Source of the DNA: Jatrophihabitans cynanchi
Lineage (GTDB): Bacteria; Actinomycetota; Actinomycetes; Mycobacteriales; Jatrophihabitantaceae
Direction: 5' to 3'
Length of the DNA: 64,000 bases
NCBI RefSeq assembly: GCF_027247405.1
Contig: NZ_CP097463.1
Location: 3,720,001 to 3,784,000 of the forward strand
In this document: positions 28,468 through 35,867 of the stretch, one piece after another
Position numbering within the stretch: position 1 is the first letter of the stretch
Layout of the letters: every line of letters starts with the position of its first letter
Made by a program: the position numbers and the translations under genes
Notes under the pieces: generated by a model
Seen by the model: the letters and a program-made list of their open reading frames with translations, nothing else
Told to the model about the DNA's origin: nothing
The model's database searches: none

Positions 28468-28545
28468 TCACGGGTGCATGACGACCTTGACCATGCCGTC
28501 CTGCTTCTGGAACTCCTCGTACGTCCCTGGCGCGGCCCGCGGCGA
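28468..28545 (-). pseudogene. C-terminal scrap of a zinc alcohol dehydrogenase
   Basis: The minus strand reads ...APGTYEEFQKQDGMVKVVMHP-stop, which matches the conserved C-terminal end of zinc-dependent (threonine/formaldehyde-type) alcohol dehydrogenases. No further dehydrogenase sequence precedes it; the frame runs into the PfpI gene at 28551. This is a decay remnant about 25 codons long. Confidence 0.5.
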
Positions 28546-28550
28546 ACCGG

Positions 28551-29129
28551 TCACGTGCTCCTCGGGATTCGGGCTCCGGCGAAGGCCGCGATCGCGGCCC
28601 GGTTGAAGGCCTCGAGGTCGTCCGGCTTGCGACTGGTGACCAGGGTGTAGCCGCCGGCCGGACAGGTGAACGACTCCTCGTCGCGCCATTCACCGCCGGC
28701 GTTACGGATGTCGGTCTGCAGGCTGGGCCAGCTGGTGAGCGTCTTGCCCTTGACGACGTCGGCCTCGACGAGCGTCCACGGGCCGTGGCAGATCGCGGCG
28801 ATCGGCTTGCCCGCCTCGGCGAACGCCTTCACGAACGCGACCGCGTCCTGGTCCATCCGCAGCTTGTCGGGGTTGGCGACGCCGCCGGGGAGCAGCAGCG
28901 CGTCGAAGTCCTCGGCCGACGCCTCGCCCACACGCAGATCCGGATCGAAGGTGCCGCCCTTGTCGATGTCGCCGTTGACGGCCCGCACCTCCTCGCTCGC
29001 GGGCGCGACCAGGATCGGTTTGGCACCCGCGTCCTCGATCGCCTGCCACGGGCTGGTCAGCTCGACCTCTTCCACGCCGGCGTTGGCGACCAGGAAGGCG
29101 ATCTGCTTTCCGCTCAGTTCGTTGGCCAT
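28551..29129 (-). CDS. DJ-1/PfpI family protein (class-I glutamine-amidotransferase-like)
   Basis: 192 aa. Flavodoxin-like fold with the nucleophile elbow AAICHGPW (Cys114-His115) and GVEEVELTSPWQAIEDAG at the N-terminus. It is close to YhbO/PfpI stress proteins, variously described as proteases, deglycases or chaperones. It lies 25 bp downstream of the Rieske gene on the same strand, with a GAGGAGAC ribosome site. Confidence 0.9.
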   Translation of the reverse strand: MANELSGKQIAFLVANAGVEEVELTSPWQAIEDAGAKPILVAPASEEVRAVNGDIDKGGTFDPDLRVGEASAEDFDALLLPGGVANPDKLRMDQDAVAFVKAFAEAGKPIAAICHGPWTLVEADVVKGKTLTSWPSLQTDIRNAGGEWRDEESFTCPAGGYTLVTSRKPDDLEAFNRAAIAAFAGARIPRST

Positions 29130-29154
29130 CGCGTGTCTCCTCGTTGTGTGCGGC

Positions 29155-30102
29155 TCAGCTGCCGACCGGGTTGTTGCGCAATGCCCGCGGTTCGTGCGGC
29201 CGGCGCACCTGGATGCGTCCGCCGGTGACCCTGACCTGCAGCGTGGGTTGTGGCCGGGTAGCCGGCCCGCGCTGCACCGACCCGTCCGACGCGAACCGGC
29301 TGCCGTGCAACGGGCAGGTGATGCAGCCGTCGCGTACCTCGCCCTCGTGCAGCGCGCCGCCGCGGTGCGTGCACCGGTCGGCCATCGCGATGATGCCGCC
29401 GGTGCTCACGCCGTTGGTGGTGTCGGTGCTGGCGCCGTTCGTGGTGCGCAGCAGCAGCACCGGGACGCCGCCGACCTCGGCGCAGATCGGCGCGCCCTCG
29501 GTGAGGTCGGACTCGTCGGCAGCGTCCGTCCATTCCGAGGGCAGCTGCTGGAACGCGGTGGTGTCGACGCCGACACCGAGCGCGAACGCCAGGTGCCCGC
29601 CGAGCCAGCCCGCACCGCTGGTCAACACCAGCCCGGCGAGGGAGAGCAGGACGCCCTTCGCGTGCCGCCCGTGTCGACGCGCAATCCAGCTGGCGCCGTA
29701 CGCGATCAGCGCGGCATGGTTCAGCGCCGCGTGGACCAGCCCGACGCGGCGCTCGGCGTCGGCGGTGCTCAGCCAGTCGTTCACCCCGGTGACGGCGGCG
29801 GGCACTGCCGTGGCGATGCCGAGCGCAACGAGCCGGCGCGCGGCCGTGCGGTCACCACCGGTGAGATCCAGGTACGAGGCAGCGGTCCAGGAGCCGATCG
29901 GCAGGGCCACCAGAACCGGGTGCAGCGGGTGACCGAGCGGCACGCCGGAGGCGATGTCCCGTGTCGCGCCGCCGGGTAGCACCCTGTCGGCCAGCTGCCT
30001 GATCCGGGCCGCGGGGCCGTCCAGGGCGGCGGCGTTCTCGATCAGGCCGGCGACCTCGTCGGCCAGGCGGGCAGCCCTGGCGGCCGCCGTGCTGTGGACC
30101 AT
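29155..30102 (-). CDS. DUF2231 membrane domain fused to a Rieske [2Fe-2S] domain
   Basis: 315 aa. The N-terminal cytoplasmic helix is followed by a DUF2231-type four-helix membrane domain (GVPLGHPLHPVLVALPIGSW, with LVHAALNHAALIAY and AGWLGGHLAFALGV). The C-terminal Rieske domain has ligands CTHRGG and CPLHGSRF. The domain order suggests a membrane electron carrier, perhaps a heme- or quinone-linked oxidoreductase; the substrate is unknown. A SigB-type promoter precedes it. Confidence 0.88.
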   Translation of the reverse strand: MVHSTAAARAARLADEVAGLIENAAALDGPAARIRQLADRVLPGGATRDIASGVPLGHPLHPVLVALPIGSWTAASYLDLTGGDRTAARRLVALGIATAVPAAVTGVNDWLSTADAERRVGLVHAALNHAALIAYGASWIARRHGRHAKGVLLSLAGLVLTSGAGWLGGHLAFALGVGVDTTAFQQLPSEWTDAADESDLTEGAPICAEVGGVPVLLLRTTNGASTDTTNGVSTGGIIAMADRCTHRGGALHEGEVRDGCITCPLHGSRFASDGSVQRGPATRPQPTLQVRVTGGRIQVRRPHEPRALRNNPVGS

Positions 30103-30112
30103 GCACGGTGGC

Positions 30113-30136
30113 TACCCGCTTCGGCTACGGGATAAC
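30113..30136 (-). promoter_or_regulatory. SigB/SigF-type promoter of the Rieske-PfpI operon
   Basis: On the minus strand: GTTA (30136-30133), 15-bp spacer, GGGTA (30117-30113), 10 nt before the start codon region ending at 30102. The short distance again suggests a very short or absent leader. Confidence 0.55.
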
Positions 30137-30196
30137 ACGGCACGCATCGGGTAGGCGAGCAGTCGAGAACGTGCCGTCGAGCGAAGTGAGGAGCAC

Positions 30197-30714
30197 ATGG
30201 CGAGCAGCGGACCGATCGGCTGGGCACGGCAGCAAGCGGACGCCTATCGCGCCGGCGCTGACCGGCCGCTCGGCGGCTACCTGGCGCTGCTCGGCGGCTA
30301 CGCGAGCGGGCTGGGCGCCACGACGCTCGCCGGCCGGTTGTCCGGGCGCCGGTTGCCCGATCGGGTCGGGCTGCTGGACCTCGGACTGCTCGGCGTGGCG
30401 ACGCACCGGCTCAGCCGGACGATCGCCAAGGACCCGATCACCAGCCCGGTGCGCGCACCGTTCACCAAGTACGACGGCACGAGTGCCGCGGGCGAGTTGG
30501 CCGAACAGGTCCGAGGTCAGGGCCTGCAGCACTCGATCGGTGAGCTGATCGCCTGCCCGATGTGCCTGGCGCAGTGGGTGGCCACCGCGCTGAGCGCGGG
30601 TCTGGTGTTCGCGCCGCGGCAGACCCGGCTGGCGATGGCCCGCTCAGCGCCGTCGCGTCGGCGGACTTCCTGCAGTACGTGTACGCCCTGCTGCAGCAGA
30701 AGGTCGAGGGTTAG
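30197..30714 (+). pseudogene. DUF1360 membrane protein, frameshifted near 30637
   Basis: The ATG at 30197 has GTGAGGAGC upstream. The frame encodes the DUF1360 protein through IGELIACPMCLAQWVATAL and AGLVFAPRQTRLA. It then leaves the family; the true continuation GPLSAVASADFLQYVYALL...VEG-stop lies in the -1 frame and ends at 30714. A one-base deletion (or two-base insertion) around 30630-30645 explains this. Read literally, the first frame runs on through the next gene to 31240. It may be a recent mutation or a sequencing error. Confidence 0.8.
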
Positions 30715-30766
30715 CAGACCATCCGGCGGGGGAAGGCACCCGCCAGGACGATACGAGGGGACGGAC

Positions 30767-31240
30767 GTGACGCACGTGTCGCAGAAGTACGAGCGGCTGC
30801 CCGCGCCGGGGCAGCCGGCGGACACCCGCGCCGGCGGCCCCGACGGTGGCGTCGGCCCCGACGCCTCGGTGGGGCAACTGACCGCCCAACTCGGCAGCCA
30901 ACTCTCGCGATTGGTCCGCGACGAATTGGCCCTTGCCCAGCTGGAGGCGAAGCAGCGCGGCAAGAAGCTCGGGGTGGGCGCCGGGCTGCTGGCGGGCGCC
31001 GGGGTGCTCGGCTTCTTCGGTGCGTGCGCCGGCGTCACGGCGGCGATCGTCGCGCTGGCGATGGAACTCCGTCCGTGGGCGGCAGCGATAGCCGTCATGA
31101 TCGCGCTGTTCCTGCTTGCCGGGCTGCTCGCGTTACCGGCACTGCTGCTGGTCAAGTCCCGCAAGCCGGCTGTGCCCGCCGATACGCTCGAGAGTGTCAA
31201 GGACGACGTCTCGGCGATCAGGGCGGCGATACGCAGATGA
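30767..31240 (+). CDS. Phage-holin-superfamily (Act_Holin/DUF1469-type) membrane protein
   Basis: 157 aa from the GTG at 30767, with ribosome site GAGGGG at 30755-30760. A Gly/Pro-rich start is followed by LGSQLSRLVRDELALAQLEA, two transmembrane helices (AGLLAGAGVLGFFGACAGVT; AAIAVMIALFLLAGLLALPA) and an amphipathic end. Despite the family name this is a chromosomal envelope protein usually paired with DUF3618. The stop overlaps the next start (ATGA). Confidence 0.85.
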   Translation: MTHVSQKYERLPAPGQPADTRAGGPDGGVGPDASVGQLTAQLGSQLSRLVRDELALAQLEAKQRGKKLGVGAGLLAGAGVLGFFGACAGVTAAIVALAMELRPWAAAIAVMIALFLLAGLLALPALLLVKSRKPAVPADTLESVKDDVSAIRAAIRR

Positions 31241-31482
31241 GCGATGCCGACGCCATCAAGGCGGACATCGAACTGACCCGCGCCGAGCTGGCGCGCACGG
31301 TCGACGCGCTGCACACAAAGCTGGACGTGAAGGCGCAGGCCAAGACCCAGCTCGACGCCGCCGTTGCGAAGGCGCACGTGTGGGTCGAGGAGAACCGCAC
31401 CGCGCTGATTGCCGCCGGCGGTGTGCTGCTGGTCCTGCTCGTCTTCAGGCGGGGTCGCCACTCAGGCCATCAGGCGGCATAA
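31237..31482 (+). CDS. DUF3618 protein
   Basis: 81 aa. MSDADAIKADIELTRAELAR and TVDALHTKLDVKAQA form the family's coiled-coil helix. A C-terminal transmembrane segment follows (TALIAAGGVLLVLLVF). It is coupled to the holin-family gene and probably complexes with it at the membrane. Confidence 0.85.
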   Translation: MSDADAIKADIELTRAELARTVDALHTKLDVKAQAKTQLDAAVAKAHVWVEENRTALIAAGGVLLVLLVFRRGRHSGHQAA

Positions 31483-31506
31483 GGGCCGCAGTCGGCTGGC
31501 GGAGAG

Positions 31507-31538
31507 CGCTACGTCCTTGAATCGCTACGTCCTGGAAT
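31507..31538. repeat. 16-bp tandem duplication
   Basis: CGCTACGTCCTKGAAT occurs twice in a row (31507-31522 and 31523-31538) with one difference. It is non-coding, 25 bp after the DUF3618 gene. Confidence 0.75.
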
Positions 31539-31560
31539 ACCGAGGGAAGCGCGGTCGAAG

Positions 31561-31722
31561 TCAGGGTCGCAGACCGATGTGCGTTCCGAACGACAACGTC
31601 GCGAACTCCGCCTCGCGCCGGCTCCCGGTGTGCCCGAGCGGCTCCTCGAACAGGCCCTGCAGTTGCTCCTGATCCGAGTTGAGGTCCGAGGTGCGTCCTG
31701 GGTGGACATGATCTTGCGGCAT
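31561..31722 (-). CDS. Small 53-aa protein, possibly leaderless
   Basis: ATG at 31722 to TGA at 31561. It begins MPQDHVHPGRTSDLN and continues with an acidic helix (DQEQLQGLFEEPLGH) and a hydrophobic end (FATLSFGTHIGL). Codon use is GC-rich at third positions but balanced. A GTTC-N15-GGGTA promoter ends exactly 10 nt before the ATG, as for other genes in this window. I do not recognise it. The surrounding 31483-31799 stretch holds no other gene. Confidence 0.55.
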   Translation of the reverse strand: MPQDHVHPGRTSDLNSDQEQLQGLFEEPLGHTGSRREAEFATLSFGTHIGLRP

Positions 31723-31732
31723 ACCTTGTGGC

Positions 31733-31756
31733 TACCCGGTGCGCAGTGCGGGGAAC
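31733..31756 (-). promoter_or_regulatory. SigB/SigF-type promoter of the 53-aa protein
   Basis: Minus strand: GTTC (31756-31753), 15-bp spacer, GGGTA (31737-31733), then 10 nt to the ATG at 31722. Confidence 0.5.
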
Positions 31757-31799
31757 CGCTGCGTGTTAGGCGGCCGCGACGCAGGGGAAAGCGTCCGCC

Positions 31800-32777
31800 G
31801 TGGCCGACGACCAGATGATGCAGCGTGCTCGCGAGACTGCAGGCGATCCGATCGGATCGCTCGCGTTGGCGGCCGAGCTCGGCACCAGCCTGCCGACACC
31901 CGGGCGCGGCCAGACGTGGCGGCGATGGCAACTGCTCGCCGCCGTCGCTGCCGTCGACCTGACCGTCGCCCGGGTCCTGGAGGCGCACTCCGACGCGCTG
32001 GCGATCCTGGCGGAGGCGGGCGAGCAGCCGCCCACCGGAACCTGGGGGGTGTTCGCGGCCGAAGCGCCCGACGTGCGCCTGGAGGCGACACGCTCCGGAA
32101 CCGAGGTCACGCTGCACGGCACCAAGCCGTGGTGCTCGCTGGCCGGACAGCTGGACCACGCGCTCGTCACCGCGCACGTCGGCGGTGACCGTGGGCTGTT
32201 CGCGGTCGACCTGCGGCAGCCGGGCGTGCACGCCGAGCCGCCGGACGGCTGGGTGTCGCGCGGCCTGGCCGGCGTACCCAGCGGGCCGGTCCGCTTCGAC
32301 GCGGTGCGCGCGAGGCCGGTCGGCGAGCCCGGTTGGTACCTGCGACGGCCCGGTTTCGCGTGGGGCGGAATCGGCGTCGCGGCCTGCTGGCTCGGCGCGA
32401 CGCGGGCACTGGTCGAGACGCTGCGCACCGGCGTGGGCCGCCGTGACTCGGAGCTGGACGCCTTGCACGTGGGCGCGCTCGACGTCGCGTTGTTCGCCGC
32501 GACCACCTGCCTGCGCGAGGCGGCTGACCGGGTCGATGCCGGCACCTGCGCCGGCCGCTCCGCAGAGGTGCTGGCGCTGCGGGTGCGCTCGCTGATCGCC
32601 GCCGCTGCCGAGCAGGCGATCACCCGGGTGGGCCATGCGCTCGGTCCGGCTCCGCTGACCTTCGACGAGGAGCATGCCCGGCGGGTCGCCGACCTGCAGG
32701 TGTACGTCCGGCAGCATCACGCCGAGCGCGACCTCGCCGCGTTGGGCCGGTTCGTGGTCGCGGCCGGCGACGCGTGA
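31800..32777 (+). CDS. Acyl-CoA-dehydrogenase-like flavoprotein
   Basis: 325 aa, GTG start with AGGGGAAA upstream. It has acyl-CoA dehydrogenase middle and C-terminal domains: GTWGVFAAEAPDVRLEATRSG, GTKPWCSLAGQLDHALV (flavin/strand region) and a helical C-terminus (LRVRSLIAAAAEQAI). It is shorter than ordinary family members (about 380 aa) and lacks a clear N-terminal helical domain and an obvious catalytic glutamate. It is first gene of a three-gene operon with PIG-L/methyltransferase and glycosyltransferase genes (GTGA overlap), so it probably oxidises a sugar-linked or amide substrate; this is inference. Confidence 0.8.
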   Translation: MADDQMMQRARETAGDPIGSLALAAELGTSLPTPGRGQTWRRWQLLAAVAAVDLTVARVLEAHSDALAILAEAGEQPPTGTWGVFAAEAPDVRLEATRSGTEVTLHGTKPWCSLAGQLDHALVTAHVGGDRGLFAVDLRQPGVHAEPPDGWVSRGLAGVPSGPVRFDAVRARPVGEPGWYLRRPGFAWGGIGVAACWLGATRALVETLRTGVGRRDSELDALHVGALDVALFAATTCLREAADRVDAGTCAGRSAEVLALRVRSLIAAAAEQAITRVGHALGPAPLTFDEEHARRVADLQVYVRQHHAERDLAALGRFVVAAGDA

Positions 32778-34108
32778 GGTTCGACCACCGGGTCACCGGC
32801 ACCGACGCCGGCGCCTGGTCGCTCTGGCGCCGCAATCTGGCCGCGACCGACCTGCCCGCGCTGCCGCTGCTCGTGCTCGTCGCGCATCCGGACGACGAAA
32901 CCCTCGGTGCAGGCGGGCTGATCGCCACCGCCGCGGCGGCCGGCGCCGTCGTCCACGTGCTGATCGCCTCTGACGGCGAAGCCTCGCACCCGCAATCGGC
33001 CACGCGCACTGGTGCGCAGCTGGCCGCGATCCGCCGCACCGAGGCCGAGGCGGCGCTACGCCGGCTCGCCCCGTCCGCCGTCGCGACCTTTCTCGCTCTT
33101 CCGGACGGGCGGCTGGCAGAGCAAGAGAGCGCGCTGGCCGGCGCGGTCCGCGACCACCTGCTCGGCCCGTGCCTGCTCGTGTCGACCTGGGCGGGTGACG
33201 GGCACCCCGACCACGCGGCATGTGCGCGCGCCGCGGCTGCCGCCTGCGCCGGCCGGAGCGATGTCGTGCACTGGCAGTTCCCCATCTGGGCCTGGCACTG
33301 GGCCGACCCGGCTGCCGCCCCGGGCCGGGCATTCGCCGAGCAACGCTGCGTGCGCCTCGATCTCGACCCGGCGGCTCGGGCCGCCAAGACTCGCGCCATC
33401 GCGTGCTATCCGAGCCAGCACGAACCGCTGTCCGACCTGCCCGGCGACGAGGCGATCCTGCCGCAGGACGTGCTCGCGCACTTCCGGCACGACAACGAGG
33501 TCTTCATCGCCCCCGCGCCCGCCACGACCGACAGCTACTTCGACCAGCTGTACGCGAGCAACGTCGATCCGTGGGGGCTGACAACCCGCTTCTACGAGCG
33601 GCGCAAGCGCGAACTGCTCCTCGCCGCGCTGCCGCGCGAACGGTTCGCCGCCGCCTTCGAACCCGGCTGCGCCACCGGCCTGCTGACGCTGCCGCTCGCC
33701 GAGCGCTGCGACACGCTGCTCGCCTGCGACGTCGCCGACCGGGCGCTGCAGGAGTGCACCGCGCGAGTACGTCACCTGCCACACGTCCAGGTCGAACGCC
33801 GCCGCATCCCCGAACAGTGGCCGAGCGGACGATTCGACCTGATCGTGATCAGCGAGGTCGGCTACTACGTGACCGACCCGCGCGAACTGGCCACCGCGGC
33901 GCGGCAGGCGTTGACCGGCGACGGCGTGCTGATCGCCTGCCACTGGCGGCACGAGGCAGCAGATCATCCGCACACCGCCGCACAGGTGCACGACGCGCTC
34001 GGCGCCACACTGGTCCGCACCGTCCAGCACGTCGAGGAGGACTTCCTGCTCGACGTCTGGTCGCGACGCGGCGACTCGGTCGCCCGCGCAGAAGGGATCG
34101 TGTCGTGA
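32774..34108 (+). CDS. Bifunctional PIG-L deacetylase / SAM methyltransferase
   Basis: 444 aa. The N-terminal half is a zinc-dependent LmbE/PIG-L N-deacetylase with AHPDDETLGAGG (37-48) and WAGDGHPDHAACARAA. The C-terminal half (from about residue 255) is a class-I methyltransferase: FEPGCATGLLTLPLA, LLACDVAD and FDLIVISEVGYYV. Methyltransferases of this subtype resemble NodS. The fusion suggests deacetylation of an N-acetyl-amino sugar followed by N-methylation, as in nodulation-factor chemistry. Its end lies inside a 26-bp repeat shared with the next start. Confidence 0.9.
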   Translation: MRFDHRVTGTDAGAWSLWRRNLAATDLPALPLLVLVAHPDDETLGAGGLIATAAAAGAVVHVLIASDGEASHPQSATRTGAQLAAIRRTEAEAALRRLAPSAVATFLALPDGRLAEQESALAGAVRDHLLGPCLLVSTWAGDGHPDHAACARAAAAACAGRSDVVHWQFPIWAWHWADPAAAPGRAFAEQRCVRLDLDPAARAAKTRAIACYPSQHEPLSDLPGDEAILPQDVLAHFRHDNEVFIAPAPATTDSYFDQLYASNVDPWGLTTRFYERRKRELLLAALPRERFAAAFEPGCATGLLTLPLAERCDTLLACDVADRALQECTARVRHLPHVQVERRRIPEQWPSGRFDLIVISEVGYYVTDPRELATAARQALTGDGVLIACHWRHEAADHPHTAAQVHDALGATLVRTVQHVEEDFLLDVWSRRGDSVARAEGIVS

Positions 34109-34168
34109 TCACGACCGAAGGGATCGTGTCGTGATCACGACCGAAGGGATCGTGTCGTGATCACGACG
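34091..34168 (+). repeat. 26-bp triplication across a stop-start junction
   Basis: Three consecutive units at 34091, 34117 and 34143, identical except for the last base: GAAGGGATCGTGTCGTGATC plus ACGACC/G. Each unit carries the GTGA stop-start overlap. Duplication has therefore moved the glycosyltransferase start 52 bp away from the deacetylase stop. Confidence 0.95.
34105..34160 (+). other. Two chained 9-codon micro-ORFs
   Basis: Each repeat unit creates a GTG-initiated frame encoding VITTEGIVS and ending in TGA: 34105-34134 and 34131-34160. The first GTG overlaps the deacetylase stop (GTGA). The second overlaps the first micro-ORF's stop. The real glycosyltransferase GTG (34157) overlaps the second micro-ORF's stop. 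A ribosome could step through by termination-reinitiation. Confidence 0.6.
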
Positions 34169-34861
34169 GTGGGCGTAGTCGTCCCCGCGGCCGACGAACA
34201 GGACCTGATCGGCGGGTGCCTGCGGGCGCTGGATCGGGCGCGTGAACACCTGGTGCGGCGCCGGCCGCTGGTGAGCACGCGCGTCGTCGTCGTGCTGGAC
34301 GCCTGCCGGGACGACACCGCCGGCGTGGTCGGCCGCCATCCGGGCACCGAGTCACTCGCGCTCAGCTCACGGTGCGTCGGGGTGGCGCGTGCTGCCGGCG
34401 TCGCGCATCTGCTGCGCACCGCCGCGGCGCGCTCGGGCGATGTCTGGCTGGCCAGCACCGACGCCGACTCGCAGGTGCCGGTCGATTGGCTCAGCGGCAT
34501 GCTCGAGCTTGCCGAGCGCGGCGCGCAGCTCGTGCTCGGCACCGTGTTGCCGGGACCGGAGTTGCAGCCCGCGCAGGCACGCACCTGGCTGTCCCAGCAC
34601 GTGCTGCGCGAGGACCACCCGCACATCCACGGTGCGAACCTCGGTATCCGTGCGGACGCCTACGGCGCCCTCGGCGGCTGGCCCGCGCTCACGACCGGCG
34701 AGGACGTCGCGCTGGTGCGCCGCGCGGTGTCCACCGGGCACCTGCAGATCGTGCGCACCGCGGCGTACCCGGTCCGCACCAGCGCGCGTCCGACCGGGCG
34801 CGCGCCGCGTGGCTTCTCCAGCTACCTGCGCGACCTCGAGCGGCAACGGGCCGCCGTCTGA
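34157..34861 (+). CDS. Family-2 glycosyltransferase
   Basis: 234 aa, GTG start inside the last repeat unit. GT-A fold: VGVVVPAADEQDLIGGCL start, LASTDADSQVP (DxD-like metal site), HIHGANLGIRADAYGALGGW and TGEDVALVRRA (acceptor-side ED motif). It probably adds a sugar to, or builds, the modified glycan whose amine is processed by the upstream bifunctional enzyme. There is no transmembrane segment. Confidence 0.88.
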   Translation: MITTVGVVVPAADEQDLIGGCLRALDRAREHLVRRRPLVSTRVVVVLDACRDDTAGVVGRHPGTESLALSSRCVGVARAAGVAHLLRTAAARSGDVWLASTDADSQVPVDWLSGMLELAERGAQLVLGTVLPGPELQPAQARTWLSQHVLREDHPHIHGANLGIRADAYGALGGWPALTTGEDVALVRRAVSTGHLQIVRTAAYPVRTSARPTGRAPRGFSSYLRDLERQRAAV

Positions 34862-34885
34862 GGGCCGAATCACTCGCGCGCAAAC

Positions 34886-34890
34886 GGGTA
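34886..34890 (+). promoter_or_regulatory. GGGTA element of a leaderless mRNA (F420 oxidoreductase)
   Basis: GGGTAGGCAACGGGC-ATG: the element ends 10 nt before the start codon. It is nearly identical to GGGCAGGCAACAGGC-ATG at 46930. No GTTT-like -35 is visible here. Confidence 0.45.
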
Positions 34891-34900
34891 GGCAACGGGC

Positions 34901-35866
34901 ATGACTCGTTTCGGATACACGCTGATGTGTGAGCACACCGGTCCCCGCGAACTGGCCCGCGACGCCGTCCACGCCGAGCGGTCTGGCTTCGACTTCGCGG
35001 TCATCAGCGACCACTACTTCCCCTGGTTGGACAGCCAGGGGCACTCGCCGAACGCCTGGGTCTCGCTCGGCGCGATCGCGCACGCGACCGACAGCGTCGA
35101 GCTGATGAGCTACGTGACCTGCCCGACCATGCGGTATCACCCGGCAGTGGTGGCACAGCAGGCGGCGAGCGTCGGGGTGCTCAGCGACGGACGGTTCACG
35201 CTGGGCCTCGGTGCGGGTGAGAACCTGAACGAGCACGTGGTCGGTCGCGCCTGGCCGCCGGTCAATGTCCGGCACGAGATGCTGGACGAGGCCGTGCAGA
35301 TCATCCGGGCGCTGTTTCGCGGCGACTACGTGAACTTCGCCGGAAAGCACTTCCGGGTCGACTCGGCCAAGCTGTGGGACGTGTCCGAACCGCCACCGCC
35401 CATCGGGGTCGCGGTGTCCGGCGCGCAGTCGGCCGAGCTCGCCGGCCGGCTCGCCGACGTGATGATCGCGGTCGAGCCGGACGCCGCACTGGGCAAGCGG
35501 TTCGACGCTGCGGGCGGTGCCGGCAAGCGGCGCGTCGGCCAGGTCCCGATCAGCTGGGATCCCTCGCGCGATGCCGCGATCGAGCGGGCACATGACCAGT
35601 TCCGCTGGTTCGGCGGCGGATGGAAGGTCAACGCCGAACTGCCCGGCGTCGCGGCGTTCGCGGCGGCCAGCCAGTTCGTCACCAAGGACGACGTCGCCGC
35701 CTCGATCTCGTGTGGGCCGGACGTCGCCGCGCACGTCAGGGCGGTGCAGCAGTACGTGGCCGCCGGCTTTACCGACGTCGCCGTCGTGCAGATCGGCGGC
35801 GACACCCAGCCGGGGTTCCTCGACTGGGCCGAGCGGGAGTTCCTCCCGGCACTGCAGGACATCTGA
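34901..35866 (+). CDS. LLM-class F420-dependent oxidoreductase (G6PDH-like subgroup)
   Basis: 321 aa. Luciferase-like TIM barrel of the TIGR03557 type: GYTLMCEHTGPRELARDAVH, FAVISDHYFPW, RYHPAVVAQQAASVGVLSDG and LGLGAGENLNEHVVG. This group uses reduced F420 and includes F420-dependent glucose-6-phosphate dehydrogenase relatives. Its substrate is unknown. The start has no ribosome site but lies 10 nt after GGGTA. Confidence 0.9.
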   Translation: MTRFGYTLMCEHTGPRELARDAVHAERSGFDFAVISDHYFPWLDSQGHSPNAWVSLGAIAHATDSVELMSYVTCPTMRYHPAVVAQQAASVGVLSDGRFTLGLGAGENLNEHVVGRAWPPVNVRHEMLDEAVQIIRALFRGDYVNFAGKHFRVDSAKLWDVSEPPPPIGVAVSGAQSAELAGRLADVMIAVEPDAALGKRFDAAGGAGKRRVGQVPISWDPSRDAAIERAHDQFRWFGGGWKVNAELPGVAAFAAASQFVTKDDVAASISCGPDVAAHVRAVQQYVAAGFTDVAVVQIGGDTQPGFLDWAEREFLPALQDI

Positions 35867-35867
35867 G

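Noticed and set aside
30149-30153. GGGTA as a stress promoter of the DUF1360 gene
   Set aside because: No GTT-type -35 at the right distance (GGAT/GGGA instead). Left out of the promoter list.
30767-31482. Prophage evidence from a 'phage holin family' protein
   Set aside because: The family name is misleading. The pair with DUF3618 is a normal chromosomal arrangement, and no phage structural or integrase genes are present.
34091-34168. CRISPR array
   Set aside because: Units are directly adjacent with no spacers and only three copies. No cas genes anywhere in the window.
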